Positions 7,927 to 17,144 are shown, counted from the first letter of the stretch. The stretch: 64,000 nt of DNA from Quadrisphaera granulorum (GCF_003149145.1 NZ_QGDQ01000011.1:1-64000); one strand, 5' to 3'. Program-made: numbers and translations. The notes: generated by a model from the sequence alone, not told the origin.

Positions 7927-9528
7927 GTGGCACTGCTCGTGCGCGAGGCGCTCCAGCACCCGGTGGTGAGCGCGGCGTCGCCGCAGGTACTCACCGACGG
8001 AGCCGACCTCGACGTCCCCGTCCGGTGGGTGCACTCCAGCGAGATCTACGAGATCGGCCCGCTGCTCACCGGCGGAGAGCTGCTGCTGACCACAGGGCTC
8101 GGCGTCTCCGGTGCCGACGCCGGGGCCCGTCGCCACTACGTGCGCGACCTGGCGGCCCGCGGCGTGGCGGCGCTCGCCATCGAGGTGGGGCGCTCGCTGC
8201 CGGCGGTGCCGCCGGAGATGGTCGACGAGGCGACCCGCCGCGGCCTGCCCCTCGTGGTGCTGCGCGAGGTGGTCCCGTTCATCCGGATCTCCGAGGCCCT
8301 CAACACCCTCATCGTCGACGACACCTCGGCCAGGCTGCGCCTGTCCGAGCGCGTCACCGCCGCAGTCCAGGCGGCCCAGGCGGAGGAGCGAGGCCTGGCG
8401 GGGCTGCTCGCCGCGGTGGGTCAGCTGCTGGGACGCCCGCTCGTGCTGGTCTCCGCGGGCGGCGCACTGGTGTCCGCCGCCGGCACCCCCGACGATCGCG
8501 CGGCCTGGCGGGTGGTCGAGTCGCCCGCGGCGGTCCAGGTCGACGTCGTCGTGCGGGGCCGACGCTGGGGTGCTGTCGCCGCCGGCAGTCCCAGCGGTGT
8601 GGGGGCGGGTGGCTCCGGTGCTGCCGGTGGCGCCGGTGACGTGGCGGTCCAGATCTCCGACGACGACGTCAGCGCGGCGCTGAGCAGGCTCGCCCCTGCG
8701 CTGGCACTGGAGCTGCTGCACGGCCGCGGCACACCCCACCGCCCCGACCAGCTCGCGGCACGCCTCCTCGCCGACCTCGTCGAGGGCGAGTCGCCCGACA
8801 CCGACCTGCTCGTGCGCGCCGGCGCCGCGGGGTTCCACCCGGGCGCGGCCGACGTCGTCGTCGGGGTCGCCGTGGACGTCCCCGAGAGCCGGACCGGGCT
8901 GTCACTGCTGCAGGCCGCGGCGCGCAGCACCGGAAGTGGCGGCACGGTGCTGCGAGGCCGCGTCGGCGCGGACGTGCTGGCGCTGTTCGCGCTGGACCGC
9001 CCGGACCCGGTGCGCGTCGTCGCCGAGGCGCTCACCGCGGCCTGGCGTCGCGCGGGCGAGCCGCCGCTGCAAGCCGCCGTGGGTGACGCCGTGGCCGCCG
9101 ACCGCGGCGCGGCGGGCTGGCGCTGGACGCTCGGACGCGCCCGGGCGGCGGCGTCGCTGGCCAGCAGGGCACCCGCGCCCCCCGAGGCCGCCGGTCGGGT
9201 GACCACCGCCCGGGCGTGGGCGCTGGAGCTGCTGCTCCACGAGAACGGCGCTCCGGTGGCCGACATCGCCGACTCCACCCTTCGAGGCCTGCGCCGCTGG
9301 GACGCGCGGCACGGCAGCGACCTCGTACGCACCGTCGAGACGCACCTGCGCTTCGGCGGCTCACCGTCACGGACCGCCGAGGAGCTGCAGATCGGCCGGC
9401 AGGCTGTCTACCAGCGCCTGGCCCGCATCGAGGAGCTGCTTGGGCACCCGCTCGACGCCCCCGACGCCCACGCCGCGCTGCTCGTGGCGGCAGCCGCCGC
9501 GCGCCTCGCCCGCACCCCCTCCCCGTGA
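7927..9528 (+). CDS. PucR-family transcriptional regulator
   Basis: A 533-residue regulator with an N-terminal PucR ligand domain (about 1-125; ALQHPVVSAASPQVLTDGADL.VPVRWVHSSEI is typical) and a C-terminal PucR-type HTH (about 465-520; HGSDLVRTVETHLRFGGSPSRTAEELQIGRQAVYQRLARIEELLG). The middle is a GGDEF-like degenerate region rich in Ala/Gly loops. The start is a GTG behind a leaderless promoter. Divergent location next to cytosine deaminase and permease makes those genes the likely targets, with a nucleobase as signal. Its TGA stop is part of a TGATCATGGGC half-repeat. Confidence 0.85.
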   Translation: MALLVREALQHPVVSAASPQVLTDGADLDVPVRWVHSSEIYEIGPLLTGGELLLTTGLGVSGADAGARRHYVRDLAARGVAALAIEVGRSLPAVPPEMVDEATRRGLPLVVLREVVPFIRISEALNTLIVDDTSARLRLSERVTAAVQAAQAEERGLAGLLAAVGQLLGRPLVLVSAGGALVSAAGTPDDRAAWRVVESPAAVQVDVVVRGRRWGAVAAGSPSGVGAGGSGAAGGAGDVAVQISDDDVSAALSRLAPALALELLHGRGTPHRPDQLAARLLADLVEGESPDTDLLVRAGAAGFHPGAADVVVGVAVDVPESRTGLSLLQAAARSTGSGGTVLRGRVGADVLALFALDRPDPVRVVAEALTAAWRRAGEPPLQAAVGDAVAADRGAAGWRWTLGRARAAASLASRAPAPPEAAGRVTTARAWALELLLHENGAPVADIADSTLRGLRRWDARHGSDLVRTVETHLRFGGSPSRTAEELQIGRQAVYQRLARIEELLGHPLDAPDAHAALLVAAAAARLARTPSP

Positions 9529-9547
9529 TCATGGGCTTCGGGAACAC
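9525..9547. repeat. TGATCATGGGC half-element overlapping the pucR-type stop
   Basis: CGTGATCATGGGCTTCGGGAA lacks its inverted partner. The first TGA in it is the regulator's stop codon. A near-identical half (GATCATGGGCTTCCGGAAC) occurs at 12037. Confidence 0.6.
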
Positions 9548-9563
9548 TGTCCGGCAGCCGCCC

Positions 9564-10934
9564 TCAGCCTGCAGCGCCTGCACTCCCGCGACGGCCCGGA
9601 TGCGTCGTCGGCAGATGCGGCGACGACGATCCGGTGATCATCTCCCGCAGCGTGCCGCGTCGAGGCCGTTCCGGCAGCAGCCCCCGCGACCGCAGCAGCG
9701 GCATGACGTCGGCGATGAAGTCCCGGTAGGACTCGGTGCCTCCGAAGGTGAACTCCACGAGGAAGCCGTCGACGTCGGTCGCCTCGACGATCGCCGCGAT
9801 CTCGTCCGCCGCCTGCTCCGCGGTACCCGTCACCTTGAAGCCGCCCATGGTTTCCCGCAGGCCGTCCAGCACGTCGCCGACCGTGGTGCCCGGGTCGGCG
9901 TACTGCGCCAGCAGGCTCTGCCCCACCTCGGTGGAGACCTCCGTGAGCGTGGCGGCGGGGTCGAGGCGCGTGAGGTCGACACCCGACCATCCGAGGAACA
10001 GCGCCGCCATCGCCTCGCGCGACGGGGCGGCGGTGAGCTCGGCGCGCAGCTGCCGCGCCTCGCCCTCGGTGGACCCGACGATGACGGACAGCCCGTTGAC
10101 CACCTTCACCGCGTCGCGCGGGCGCCCGTGCCGCTCAGCCCTGTCCCGCAGGTCGACGACGAGCCGCGCCAGCGCCTCCGTGGAGCGCTCCTGCGTGAAG
10201 ATGCACTCGGCATAGGTCGCCGCGAAGTCCTTGCCCGCCCGCGACGCACCGGCCTGGAAGAGCGTCGGCGTGCGCTGCGGCGACGGCGAGACCGGGTAGT
10301 AGCCGTCCAGGGTGAAGAACGGGCCGCGGTGCTGCAGCCGGTGCACCTTGGCGGGGTCGGTGAAGACGCCGGTCTCGCGGTCCATCGGCTGCGCGTCGTC
10401 GTCCCACCCCTTCTCCCACAGGGCCAGGCACAGGGAGACGAAGTCGTCGGCGCGGGCGTAGCGCACGTCATGCGCGGTGACTCCGGGCTCACCGAGCAGA
10501 CGGACCAGCGCGTCCTGCATGTCGGAGGTGACGATGTTCCACCCCACCCGGCCGTCCGTGAGGTGGTCGAGCGTGGAGAACCGCCGCGCCAGCAGGTACG
10601 GGCGCTCCGCCGTCGTCGACGACGTCACCACGAACCCCAGCCGGTCCACGGTCGCGGCGAGCCCGGACAGCAGCAGCGGCGCGTCATGGACGGGGAACTG
10701 CACCGCCTCCCGGATGACCACCTCGGGGACGTCGCCGTCGGGCGTCATCGGGTAGGCGAGGGCCTCGGCGAAGAAGAGGAAGTCGAACCCGCCCGCGTCG
10801 AGCTGGCGGGCCAGCTCCTGCCAGTGCGCCAGCCCGGCGTACCCCTCGGGCTGTGCGAGCGGGTGGCGCCACGAGTTCGCCAGGAACGTCGGGGCCATGA
10901 CCTCGAACGCCCCGAGCACGAGCTGCTTGGTCAT
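9564..10934 (-). CDS. LLM-class FMNH2-dependent monooxygenase (NtaA/SnaA/DszA type)
   Basis: A 456-residue TIM-barrel flavin monooxygenase needing reduced flavin from a separate reductase. Family marks: GFDFLFFAEAL, ERPYLLARRFSTLDHLTDGRVGWNIVTS, the flavin-phosphate region VSPSPQRTPTLFQAGASRAGKDFAATYAE and FTFGGTESYRDF near the end. Family members oxidise nitrilotriacetate, dibenzothiophene sulfone, pristinamycin and other polar compounds. Its ATG overlaps the stop of the adenosine-deaminase-family gene (ATGA), so the two are co-translated and probably act on one compound. The compound is unknown. Confidence 0.82.
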   Translation of the reverse strand: MTKQLVLGAFEVMAPTFLANSWRHPLAQPEGYAGLAHWQELARQLDAGGFDFLFFAEALAYPMTPDGDVPEVVIREAVQFPVHDAPLLLSGLAATVDRLGFVVTSSTTAERPYLLARRFSTLDHLTDGRVGWNIVTSDMQDALVRLLGEPGVTAHDVRYARADDFVSLCLALWEKGWDDDAQPMDRETGVFTDPAKVHRLQHRGPFFTLDGYYPVSPSPQRTPTLFQAGASRAGKDFAATYAECIFTQERSTEALARLVVDLRDRAERHGRPRDAVKVVNGLSVIVGSTEGEARQLRAELTAAPSREAMAALFLGWSGVDLTRLDPAATLTEVSTEVGQSLLAQYADPGTTVGDVLDGLRETMGGFKVTGTAEQAADEIAAIVEATDVDGFLVEFTFGGTESYRDFIADVMPLLRSRGLLPERPRRGTLREMITGSSSPHLPTTHPGRRGSAGAAG

Positions 10935-11983
10935 GCCCACTCCCCCTGCACCTTCGCACGGAGCGCCTCGACGCCGGCCAGCACCCGGGCGCGCAGCGCC
11001 GCCTTGTCGGTCTCGTCCAGCCAGCAGCCCTCGACGGCGTTGAGCGTGAACCCGGCCAGCTCGTCCAGGCCGTAGCCGAGGGCGGTCGCGACAGCGCGGT
11101 AGTCGTGGGTGGGGTCGGTGCCGAACATCGGCGGGTCGTCGGAGTCGATCGTCACGCACAGCCCGGCGTCGACCATCTCCTTGATGCGGCGATGCGAGCC
11201 GTCGCCCGAGCCGGAGTACCTGCCGATGTCGGAGCTCACGGGCGTGCACGTGAAGGGGATCCGCTCCGCCACGCAGCGCGCGGTGATCGCTGGGTCGTCG
11301 ACGACGTGGTAGCCGTGGTCGATGCGCTCCCCGCCGAGCAGGTCGAGGATCGTCTCGACGTGGTGCGGCGGGCCGCTCTCGGAGTGCGCGGTGCGACGCA
11401 GGCCCGCCTCGCCGGCCAGGCGGAACGCCTTCCAGAACCGCTCCGGCGGGCCGATGGTCTCGTCGTAGTCCAGGCCGATGCCGAGCACCTCGTCGCGACG
11501 GTCGGCGATGACCTGCTCGACCAGCTCGACGCCTGCGGCCGCGCTGTCGTTGCGGTTGATGGCGACGACGAGGTTCGCGTGGATGCCGGTGTCAGCGTGC
11601 GCATCGCGCATCCCGGCGATGACGCCGTCGAGGATCGTCCGGTACGGCACGCCCGGATGGCCCGGCGGACTGAGCATGATCTCGCGGTAGAGCACGCCGT
11701 GGTCCGCGCCACCGCTGGTCAGCGACTCGTAGGTGACGCGGTGGAAGTCGTCGACGTCGCGGATGACGGCGCCGACGACGTCGAGCACGCGGAGGAACTC
11801 GCCGAGGTCCTCGTAGCTGGCGTGGTCGTAGAGGTTCTCGGCGGTGCGCCCGCCGTCGAGAGCGACCCCGTGCTTGCGCGCCAGCTCCACCACCGTGGTG
11901 GCCTGCACGGAGCCGATGAGGTGGGTGTGGAGGGAGACCTTGGGCAGCCCCGTCACGATCCGCTCGAGCTCCGCGTCGTTCAC
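10931..11983 (-). CDS. Adenosine/adenine deaminase family amidohydrolase
   Basis: A 350-residue metal-dependent hydrolase. The zinc ligands are seen in SLHTHLIGS, HSESG, IDHGYHV and TIDSDDPPMFG; the catalytic Glu lies in the HSE motif as in adenosine deaminases. The first motif reads HTHLIGS where adenosine deaminases usually have HxHLxGS, and CTPVSS replaces the common CPxSN, so the substrate may be a modified purine rather than adenosine. GTG start at 11983. It is the upstream gene of a pair with an LLM monooxygenase. No divergent regulator is present. Confidence 0.75.
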   Translation of the reverse strand: MNDAELERIVTGLPKVSLHTHLIGSVQATTVVELARKHGVALDGGRTAENLYDHASYEDLGEFLRVLDVVGAVIRDVDDFHRVTYESLTSGGADHGVLYREIMLSPPGHPGVPYRTILDGVIAGMRDAHADTGIHANLVVAINRNDSAAAGVELVEQVIADRRDEVLGIGLDYDETIGPPERFWKAFRLAGEAGLRRTAHSESGPPHHVETILDLLGGERIDHGYHVVDDPAITARCVAERIPFTCTPVSSDIGRYSGSGDGSHRRIKEMVDAGLCVTIDSDDPPMFGTDPTHDYRAVATALGYGLDELAGFTLNAVEGCWLDETDKAALRARVLAGVEALRAKVQGEWA

Positions 11984-12036
11984 CCGGCGGACTGTGGCAC
12001 CCCTGTATGACGCCGCCGTTTCCCCGCCCCCGTCGC

Positions 12037-12180
12037 GATCATGGGCTTCCGGAACGCATCACGCCGTCCCAGTGTCAGGACGTGCCGCGGTGTCAGGACG
12101 TCAAGGCCGTATCCGGCCTGGTGAACCTGACACTGCGCCATGACCTGACGGTGCGGGTGGCCGACTGTCCATGATCACGG
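12037..12180. repeat. Split TGATCATGGGC element with a second repeat between its halves
   Basis: One half, GATCATGGGCTTCCGGAAC, lies at 12037-12055, and the opposite half GTGGCCGACTGTCCATGATC starts at about 12158. Between them lies a different palindrome (12090-12133) with the words GTGTCAGG and CCTGACAC. The 251-bp gap holds nothing else apart from the promoter of the next gene. Confidence 0.55.
12090..12133. repeat. TGTCAGG-GTCAAGGC palindrome, copy 1
   Basis: Inverted repeat with left arm GTGTCAGGACGTCAAGGCC, six-base loop GTATCC and right arm GGCCTGGTGAACCTGACAC (one arm carries small mismatches). The second copy is at 33198-33241 and shares the loop word ATCC and the flanking CCTGACACTG-like tail. 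Confidence 0.6.
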
Positions 12181-12234
12181 TGGTGGTGGTTGCGGCGGGC
12201 CGGGAGCACACAGCGCTGCAGGGAGAATGACCCG

Positions 12235-15200
12235 GTGACGACCCAGCTCGACAGGCCGGCCGGCGGTCCCGCCAGCGCCGGTGCGCCCCAGGTGGCCACC
12301 CTCGACCTGCTGCGCGCCCTGCGCTCCGCCCTCGGCGTGCGCGACGGCTCCCCCGAGGCCGCCCGCGTCGTCGACGCCTCCACCCGCCGCCGCGCCGAGT
12401 ACACCTCCGACGCCTCCAACTACCGCGTGGTGCCACAGGTCGTCGTCTTCCCGCGCTCGGCGGACGAGCTGGCCGCCGTCGTCGACGTCTCCCGCGCCCA
12501 GTCGGTGCCGCTGACCCTGCGCGGCGCCGGCACGTCGGTGGCGGGCAACGCGTGCGGACCGGGCATCGTCGTCGACACCTCGGTGCACCTCAACCGCGTC
12601 CTGGAGCTCGACCCCGCCAGCCAGACGGCGCTGGTGGAGCCCGGCATCGTGCTCGACGCGCTGCAGGGCCACGCCCGCCAGCACGGCCTGCGCTTCGGCC
12701 CCGACCCGAGCACGCACGCCCGCTGCACCATCGGCGGGATGATCGGCAACGACGCCTGCGGCTCCCACGCTCTCGCGTACGGCCGCACCAGCGCCAACGT
12801 GCTGGAGCTGGACGTCGTCGACGGCCTCGGGCGCCGCTGGTCGACGACGGCGCCGCCACCCGAGCTCGTCACGGCACTGCGCGGCGTCGCCGATCGTCAC
12901 CTCGCGACTCTCCGCACGAAGTTCGCCACCTTCGGCCGTCAGGTCTCCGGGTACGCCCTGGAGACGCTGCTGCCCGAGCACGGCGGCCCGCTCGGCGACG
13001 GTGGCCGCAAGGACGCGCCCGGCTCGAACCTTGCCCGCCTGCTCTCCGGCAGCGAGGGCACCCTCGCGGTGCTGACCAGCGCCCGCGTGCGCCTGGTCCG
13101 CGAGTCGCCGGCCACGGCGTTCGTCGTCCTCGGCTACCCCGACATGGCCACCGCCGCGGACCACACGCCCGCGCTGCTGGAGCCGGGGCCGAACGGGAAG
13201 GGGCCCCTCGCCGTCGAGGGCCTCGACCGGCGCCTGGTCGAGGTCGTCCGGGCACGCGGCGGCGACGTCGACGGCCTGCCCGACGGCAACGGCTGGCTCT
13301 TCGTCGAGGTTGGCGGCGAGACCGACGCCGAGGCCCTCGCCGGCGCCACGGCGCTCGTGGCGGCCTCGGGCACCCGCGAGCACGTCATCATCCCCACCCG
13401 CGCGCAGGCCCGGGCGCTGTGGCGGATCCGCGAGGACGGCGCCGGGTACGCCGGCCGCTCCCCCTCCGGTACGCCCGCGTGGCCGGGCTGGGAGGACGCC
13501 GCCGTCCCGCCCGCGCGCCTGGGCACCTATCTGCGCGACCTGCAGGCACTCATGAGCAGCCACGGCGTGGACGGGCACGCCTACGGCCACTTCGGCGACG
13601 GCTGCATCCACATGCGCCTCGACCTGCCGCTGTCCGAGCCGGGCGGGGTGGACCGGTCCGGCGAGTTCCTGCGCGCCGCCGCGCGCCTGGTCGCCGCGCA
13701 CGGGGGGTCGCTGTCCGGTGAGCACGGCGACGGCCGCGCCCGGTCGGCCCTGCTCCCCCTGATGTACGACGACGACGCCCTGCGCGCCTTCGAGGAGGTC
13801 AAGGCCGCGTTCGACCCCGCCGAGCTGCTGAACCCCGGCGTGCTCGTCAAGCCCGCTCCGCTGGAGGCGGATCTGCGGGTGCCGGCCGCCCGCACCGCCG
13901 TCGAGATTCTGCCGGCTCGGCCGCTGTCCATCGCCTACCCAGCGGACGGCGGTGACCTCACGGCCGCCGTCCACCGCTGCGTCGGCGTGGGCAAGTGCCG
14001 TGCGGAGCCCGCGAGCGGCTCGGGCGGCGTGATGTGCCCGAGCTACCTCGCCACCCGCGACGAGAAGGACTCCACCCGCGGCCGCGCGCGGCTCCTGCAG
14101 GAGATGGCCAACGGCACGCTCGTCACCGACGGCTGGCGGTCGGAGGAGGTTCGCGAGTCGCTCGACCTGTGCCTGTCGTGCAAGGGCTGCTCGGTCGACT
14201 GCCCCGCCGGCGTGGACATGGCGACGTACAAGTCGGAGTTCCTCGACCACCACTACCGGGGCCGACGGCGTCCTCTGAACCACTACGCGCTGGGGTGGCT
14301 TCCGCGGTGGACGCGCCTGGTGGCGCTGGGGCAGCCGGTGCTGCCCGCGCTGGTCAACCTCGCGGCGAAGGTGGCCCCCGTGCGCAGGGCAGGCATGAAG
14401 GCGGTCGGCATCGACCCCGCGATGGCCGTGCCGACGTTCGCCCGCCAGACCTTCCGCGCGTGGTTCTCCCGCCGCCCTGCCCCCTCCTCCCCCACCCCCG
14501 CCCGTGATCATGGGCGGTCGGCCACCACCGACGTCGTGCTCTGGGTCGACACCTTCACCGACGGCTTCGACCCTCAGGTCGGCGTCGCCGCGGTGACACT
14601 GCTGGAGCACCTCGGCTTCCGCGTGCACCTGCCCACGGCCAAGGTCTGCTGCGGTCTGACGTGGGTCTCCACCGGCCAGCTCGACGGCGCCAAGCGGCAG
14701 CTCGCCGCCACCCTCGACGCCCTCGAGGGACGAAACGGCGAGCTGGCAGGGATGCCCGTGGTCGGCCTGGAGCCGAGCTGCACCGCGCTGCTGCGCGAGG
14801 ACGCCTCCCGGCTGCTCCCCGACGACCCGCGCGCCGCCGCCCTGCACGCGCGCGTGCGGACAGTGGCCGAGCTCGTCGCCGAGCACCGCCCCGACTGGAC
14901 GCCGCCGCAGCTCAAGACCGCGGCCGTGGTGCAGCCGCACTGCCACCAGCACGCCGTCATGGGCTTCAGTGCTGACGCGGCGCTGCTGGCCCGAGCGGGC
15001 GTCGACGCCACGCAGCTCGGCGGCTGCTGCGGCCTGGCCGGAAACTTCGGCGCCGAAGCCGGCCACCGCGACGTGTCGGTGGCGGTGGCCGAGCAGCAGC
15101 TGCTGCCAGCGCTGCGGAAGGCCGGCGACGACGTGCCCGTGGTCGCGGACGGCTTCAGCTGCCGCACGCAGACGGACGCGCTGGCCGGTCGTCGCCCGAA

Positions 15201-15255
15201 GCACCTCGTGGAGCTGCTGGCCGAGGCCCTGCCCGGGGGCCCGGCGGCGGGCTGA
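12235..15255 (+). CDS. FAD-linked dehydrogenase with Fe-S and CCG domains (D-lactate/D-2-hydroxyacid type)
   Basis: A 1006-residue respiratory dehydrogenase fusing a FAD-binding GlcD-like half to a GlpC-like Fe-S half. Seen: PCMH FAD-binding loop LRGAGTSVAGNACGPG and IGGMIGNDACGSHALAYGRTS; C-terminal oxidase domain ending LSGEHGDGRARS; Fe-S motifs GKCR...MCPSY and CLSCKGCSVDCP; two cysteine-rich CCG motifs including LGGCCGLAGNFG. Such proteins oxidise D-lactate or D-2-hydroxyglutarate and pass electrons to the quinone pool. GTG start with GGGAGA upstream. Between the Fe-S and CCG parts (about residues 757-765) the coding sequence contains a 27-nt copy of the intergenic TGATCATGGGC half-element, read as ARDHGRSATT. 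Confidence 0.85.
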   Translation: MTTQLDRPAGGPASAGAPQVATLDLLRALRSALGVRDGSPEAARVVDASTRRRAEYTSDASNYRVVPQVVVFPRSADELAAVVDVSRAQSVPLTLRGAGTSVAGNACGPGIVVDTSVHLNRVLELDPASQTALVEPGIVLDALQGHARQHGLRFGPDPSTHARCTIGGMIGNDACGSHALAYGRTSANVLELDVVDGLGRRWSTTAPPPELVTALRGVADRHLATLRTKFATFGRQVSGYALETLLPEHGGPLGDGGRKDAPGSNLARLLSGSEGTLAVLTSARVRLVRESPATAFVVLGYPDMATAADHTPALLEPGPNGKGPLAVEGLDRRLVEVVRARGGDVDGLPDGNGWLFVEVGGETDAEALAGATALVAASGTREHVIIPTRAQARALWRIREDGAGYAGRSPSGTPAWPGWEDAAVPPARLGTYLRDLQALMSSHGVDGHAYGHFGDGCIHMRLDLPLSEPGGVDRSGEFLRAAARLVAAHGGSLSGEHGDGRARSALLPLMYDDDALRAFEEVKAAFDPAELLNPGVLVKPAPLEADLRVPAARTAVEILPARPLSIAYPADGGDLTAAVHRCVGVGKCRAEPASGSGGVMCPSYLATRDEKDSTRGRARLLQEMANGTLVTDGWRSEEVRESLDLCLSCKGCSVDCPAGVDMATYKSEFLDHHYRGRRRPLNHYALGWLPRWTRLVALGQPVLPALVNLAAKVAPVRRAGMKAVGIDPAMAVPTFARQTFRAWFSRRPAPSSPTPARDHGRSATTDVVLWVDTFTDGFDPQVGVAAVTLLEHLGFRVHLPTAKVCCGLTWVSTGQLDGAKRQLAATLDALEGRNGELAGMPVVGLEPSCTALLREDASRLLPDDPRAAALHARVRTVAELVAEHRPDWTPPQLKTAAVVQPHCHQHAVMGFSADAALLARAGVDATQLGGCCGLAGNFGAEAGHRDVSVAVAEQQLLPALRKAGDDVPVVADGFSCRTQTDALAGRRPKHLVELLAEALPGGPAAG
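14503..14529 (+). repeat. TGATCATGGGC half-element inside a coding region
   Basis: CGTGATCATGGGCGGTCGGCC and the following bases match the intergenic half at 38220-38243 with a single difference over 24 bases, but here lie in frame in the linker of the FAD/Fe-S dehydrogenase. Confidence 0.7.
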
Positions 15256-15271
15256 CTCCCGCGCCGCGGAC

Positions 15272-15318
15272 GGTGGCCGGGTGCCCATACTCACGGTGAT
15301 CATGGGCACCCGGCCACC
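15272..15318. terminator. TGATCATGGGC hairpin, likely terminator
   Basis: 23-bp arms (GGTGGCCGGGTGCCCAT... and its complement) with a single central base and two mismatches, 16 bases after the dehydrogenase stop. Confidence 0.8.
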
Positions 15319-15447
15319 TCCCTTGACGGTGAGCCACCGCCGTCCCCCGAGCGCCATCGGGAGGCTTCGATCGGGCCGGTGGTCGGCGCTACGGTCCCGC
15401 CGATCACCGCGCCGGCCGGCCCGGTGGCGCCGTCCCGGAGGTGCGCT

Positions 15448-17085
15448 GTGCCGTCCTTCTCCCGCCGAGCCCTCCTGGCATCCGCGATCGGCACTGCTGC
15501 CGTCGGCGCCACCACCGCGAGCGCAGCAGCCAACCCGCTCCCCCGCGGCGCAGCCAACGCCAACCCGTTCCTGGAACTCAAGTACCGGGCGCTCGTCCCG
15601 GAGATCTACGCGACGCCACCCACCGTGGCCAGCCACACCCCGGTCCTGGTCATCGGCTCCGGCTTCGGCGCCGCAGTGACCGCCCTGCGCCTTGCGCAGG
15701 CAGGGCAGAAGGTGTCGGTGCTGGAGCGCGGCTCTCGCTGGCCGCGTAGCGCATGGCGGCAGATCTTCGCCGACGACGCCCTGCCTGACGGCCGCGCCCA
15801 GTGGTACCGCACCTCGTTCACCGGCGTCTCGGGCGTGCCGGTGTTCTTCGACAGGTTCGGCGGCGTGCTCGACGTCACCGAGTACCGGAACATCAGCGTT
15901 TGGCGGGGCGCCGTGGTGGGAGGCGGCTCCATCGTCTTCACCGGCGCCCTCGTCCAGCCGGAGCAGCGGTTCTTCGACCACGTCTTCGGTGGCACCGTCG
16001 ACTACACCGAGATGTCCCGCGCCTGGTACCCCAAGGCGCTGTCGATGCTCCGGGGCTCGCTGATGCCGGCGGACGTCTACAACTCCTCGCCGTTCGGCCA
16101 CTCCCGCATCTGGGACCAGCAGGCCCGCGCCGCGGGGTACTCCCCGCAACCGATCAACTCAATCTTCTCGTGGGACGTGGTCCGCCAGGAGCTGTCGGGG
16201 AGGGTGCGTGCGTCCGCGATCCGCGGCGAGAGCAACTACGGCAACTCCAACGGCGCCAAGTACGACCTCACGCAGAACTACCTCGCGCAGGCCGAGGCCA
16301 CCGGCAGGGTCACCATCCACCCGCGGCACGTGGTGCAGTCGATCGGGCGCGAGGCGAACGGCCGCTACCGGGTCGACCTCCAGGTGATCCGCCCCGACGG
16401 CACGGTCGTCTCGACGCGCTCGGTCACGTGTGACCGCCTCTTCCTCGGTGCCGGCTCCATCGGCACGTCCGAGCTGCTCGTCCGCGCCCGCGCCACTGGC
16501 GCCCTGCCCGACCTCAACGAGCACGTCGGGCAGGGCTGGGGCTCCAACGGCGACGCGGCGGTCACCCGCAGCTTCGCCCCGTCCCGGGGCATCGTGCAGG
16601 CCGCGCCGTCGGCGTCACGCATCCTCGACGAGCGCGGGATGCCGGTGACGCTCGAGAACTGGTACGCACCGGGTGTGCCGGTCAACGCGGGGATCATCGG
16701 GTCGCTCGGCATGACGCTGGACGACACCCGTGGCTCGTTCCGCTACGACACGGCCCGCGACGACGTCGTCCTCGACTTCCCCGGCCAGCCGGACACGGTC
16801 GCCGCGATCCGCGCGGTCAACGACCGCATCGTCGCCGCCAGCGGCGTGGTCGCAGGGCTGCCGCCGTTCGTGCGCGACGTCAACGACTCCTTCACCGCGC
16901 ACCCCCTCGGCGGCGCGGTGGTCGGCAAGGCCACCGACGCCTACGGGCGAGTGGTCGGCTACCCGGGGCTGTACGTCGTGGACGGCGCCGCGATCCCCGG
17001 TTCGACCGGGACGGTCAACCCGTCGCTGACCATCACGGCGCTCGCCGAGCGCAACATCGACGCCATCATCCGCGCCGGTCGCTGA
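15448..17085 (+). CDS. Secreted cholesterol oxidase (GMC type, class I)
   Basis: A 545-residue FAD enzyme that oxidises and isomerises 3-beta-hydroxysterols. A Tat-like signal SRRALLASAIGTAAVG with cleavage near ASA indicates export. The dinucleotide fold GSGFGAAVTALRL is at about residue 70, VWRGAVVGGGS follows, GQGWGSNGDAA is typical of actinobacterial cholesterol oxidases, and the active-site His (HPLGG, about 486) and Asn (VNPSLTI, about 524) are present in the usual VDGAAIPGSTGTVNPS context. GTG start eight bases after GGAGG. Flanked on both sides by TGATCATGGGC hairpins, so a monocistronic unit. Confidence 0.88.
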   Translation: MPSFSRRALLASAIGTAAVGATTASAAANPLPRGAANANPFLELKYRALVPEIYATPPTVASHTPVLVIGSGFGAAVTALRLAQAGQKVSVLERGSRWPRSAWRQIFADDALPDGRAQWYRTSFTGVSGVPVFFDRFGGVLDVTEYRNISVWRGAVVGGGSIVFTGALVQPEQRFFDHVFGGTVDYTEMSRAWYPKALSMLRGSLMPADVYNSSPFGHSRIWDQQARAAGYSPQPINSIFSWDVVRQELSGRVRASAIRGESNYGNSNGAKYDLTQNYLAQAEATGRVTIHPRHVVQSIGREANGRYRVDLQVIRPDGTVVSTRSVTCDRLFLGAGSIGTSELLVRARATGALPDLNEHVGQGWGSNGDAAVTRSFAPSRGIVQAAPSASRILDERGMPVTLENWYAPGVPVNAGIIGSLGMTLDDTRGSFRYDTARDDVVLDFPGQPDTVAAIRAVNDRIVAASGVVAGLPPFVRDVNDSFTAHPLGGAVVGKATDAYGRVVGYPGLYVVDGAAIPGSTGTVNPSLTITALAERNIDAIIRAGR

Positions 17086-17089
17086 CGCC

Positions 17090-17144
17090 AGAGGGTGGCC
17101 GGGTGCCCATGATCACGGTGATCATGGGCACCCGGCCACCCTCT
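17090..17144. terminator. TGATCATGGGC hairpin, 27-bp perfect arms
   Basis: Perfect inverted repeat AGAGGGTGGCCGGGTGCCCA... of 27 bp per arm around one central G, five bases after the oxidase stop. It is the longest perfect member of the family in the window. Confidence 0.88.

Noticed and set aside
12175-16149. 1324-codon minus-strand open frame
   Set aside because: It is antisense to the FAD/Fe-S dehydrogenase and cholesterol oxidase and has no recognisable domain.
5912-17144. Insertion-sequence ends
   Set aside because: The hairpins have no transposase between them and no flanking target duplications that I can see.
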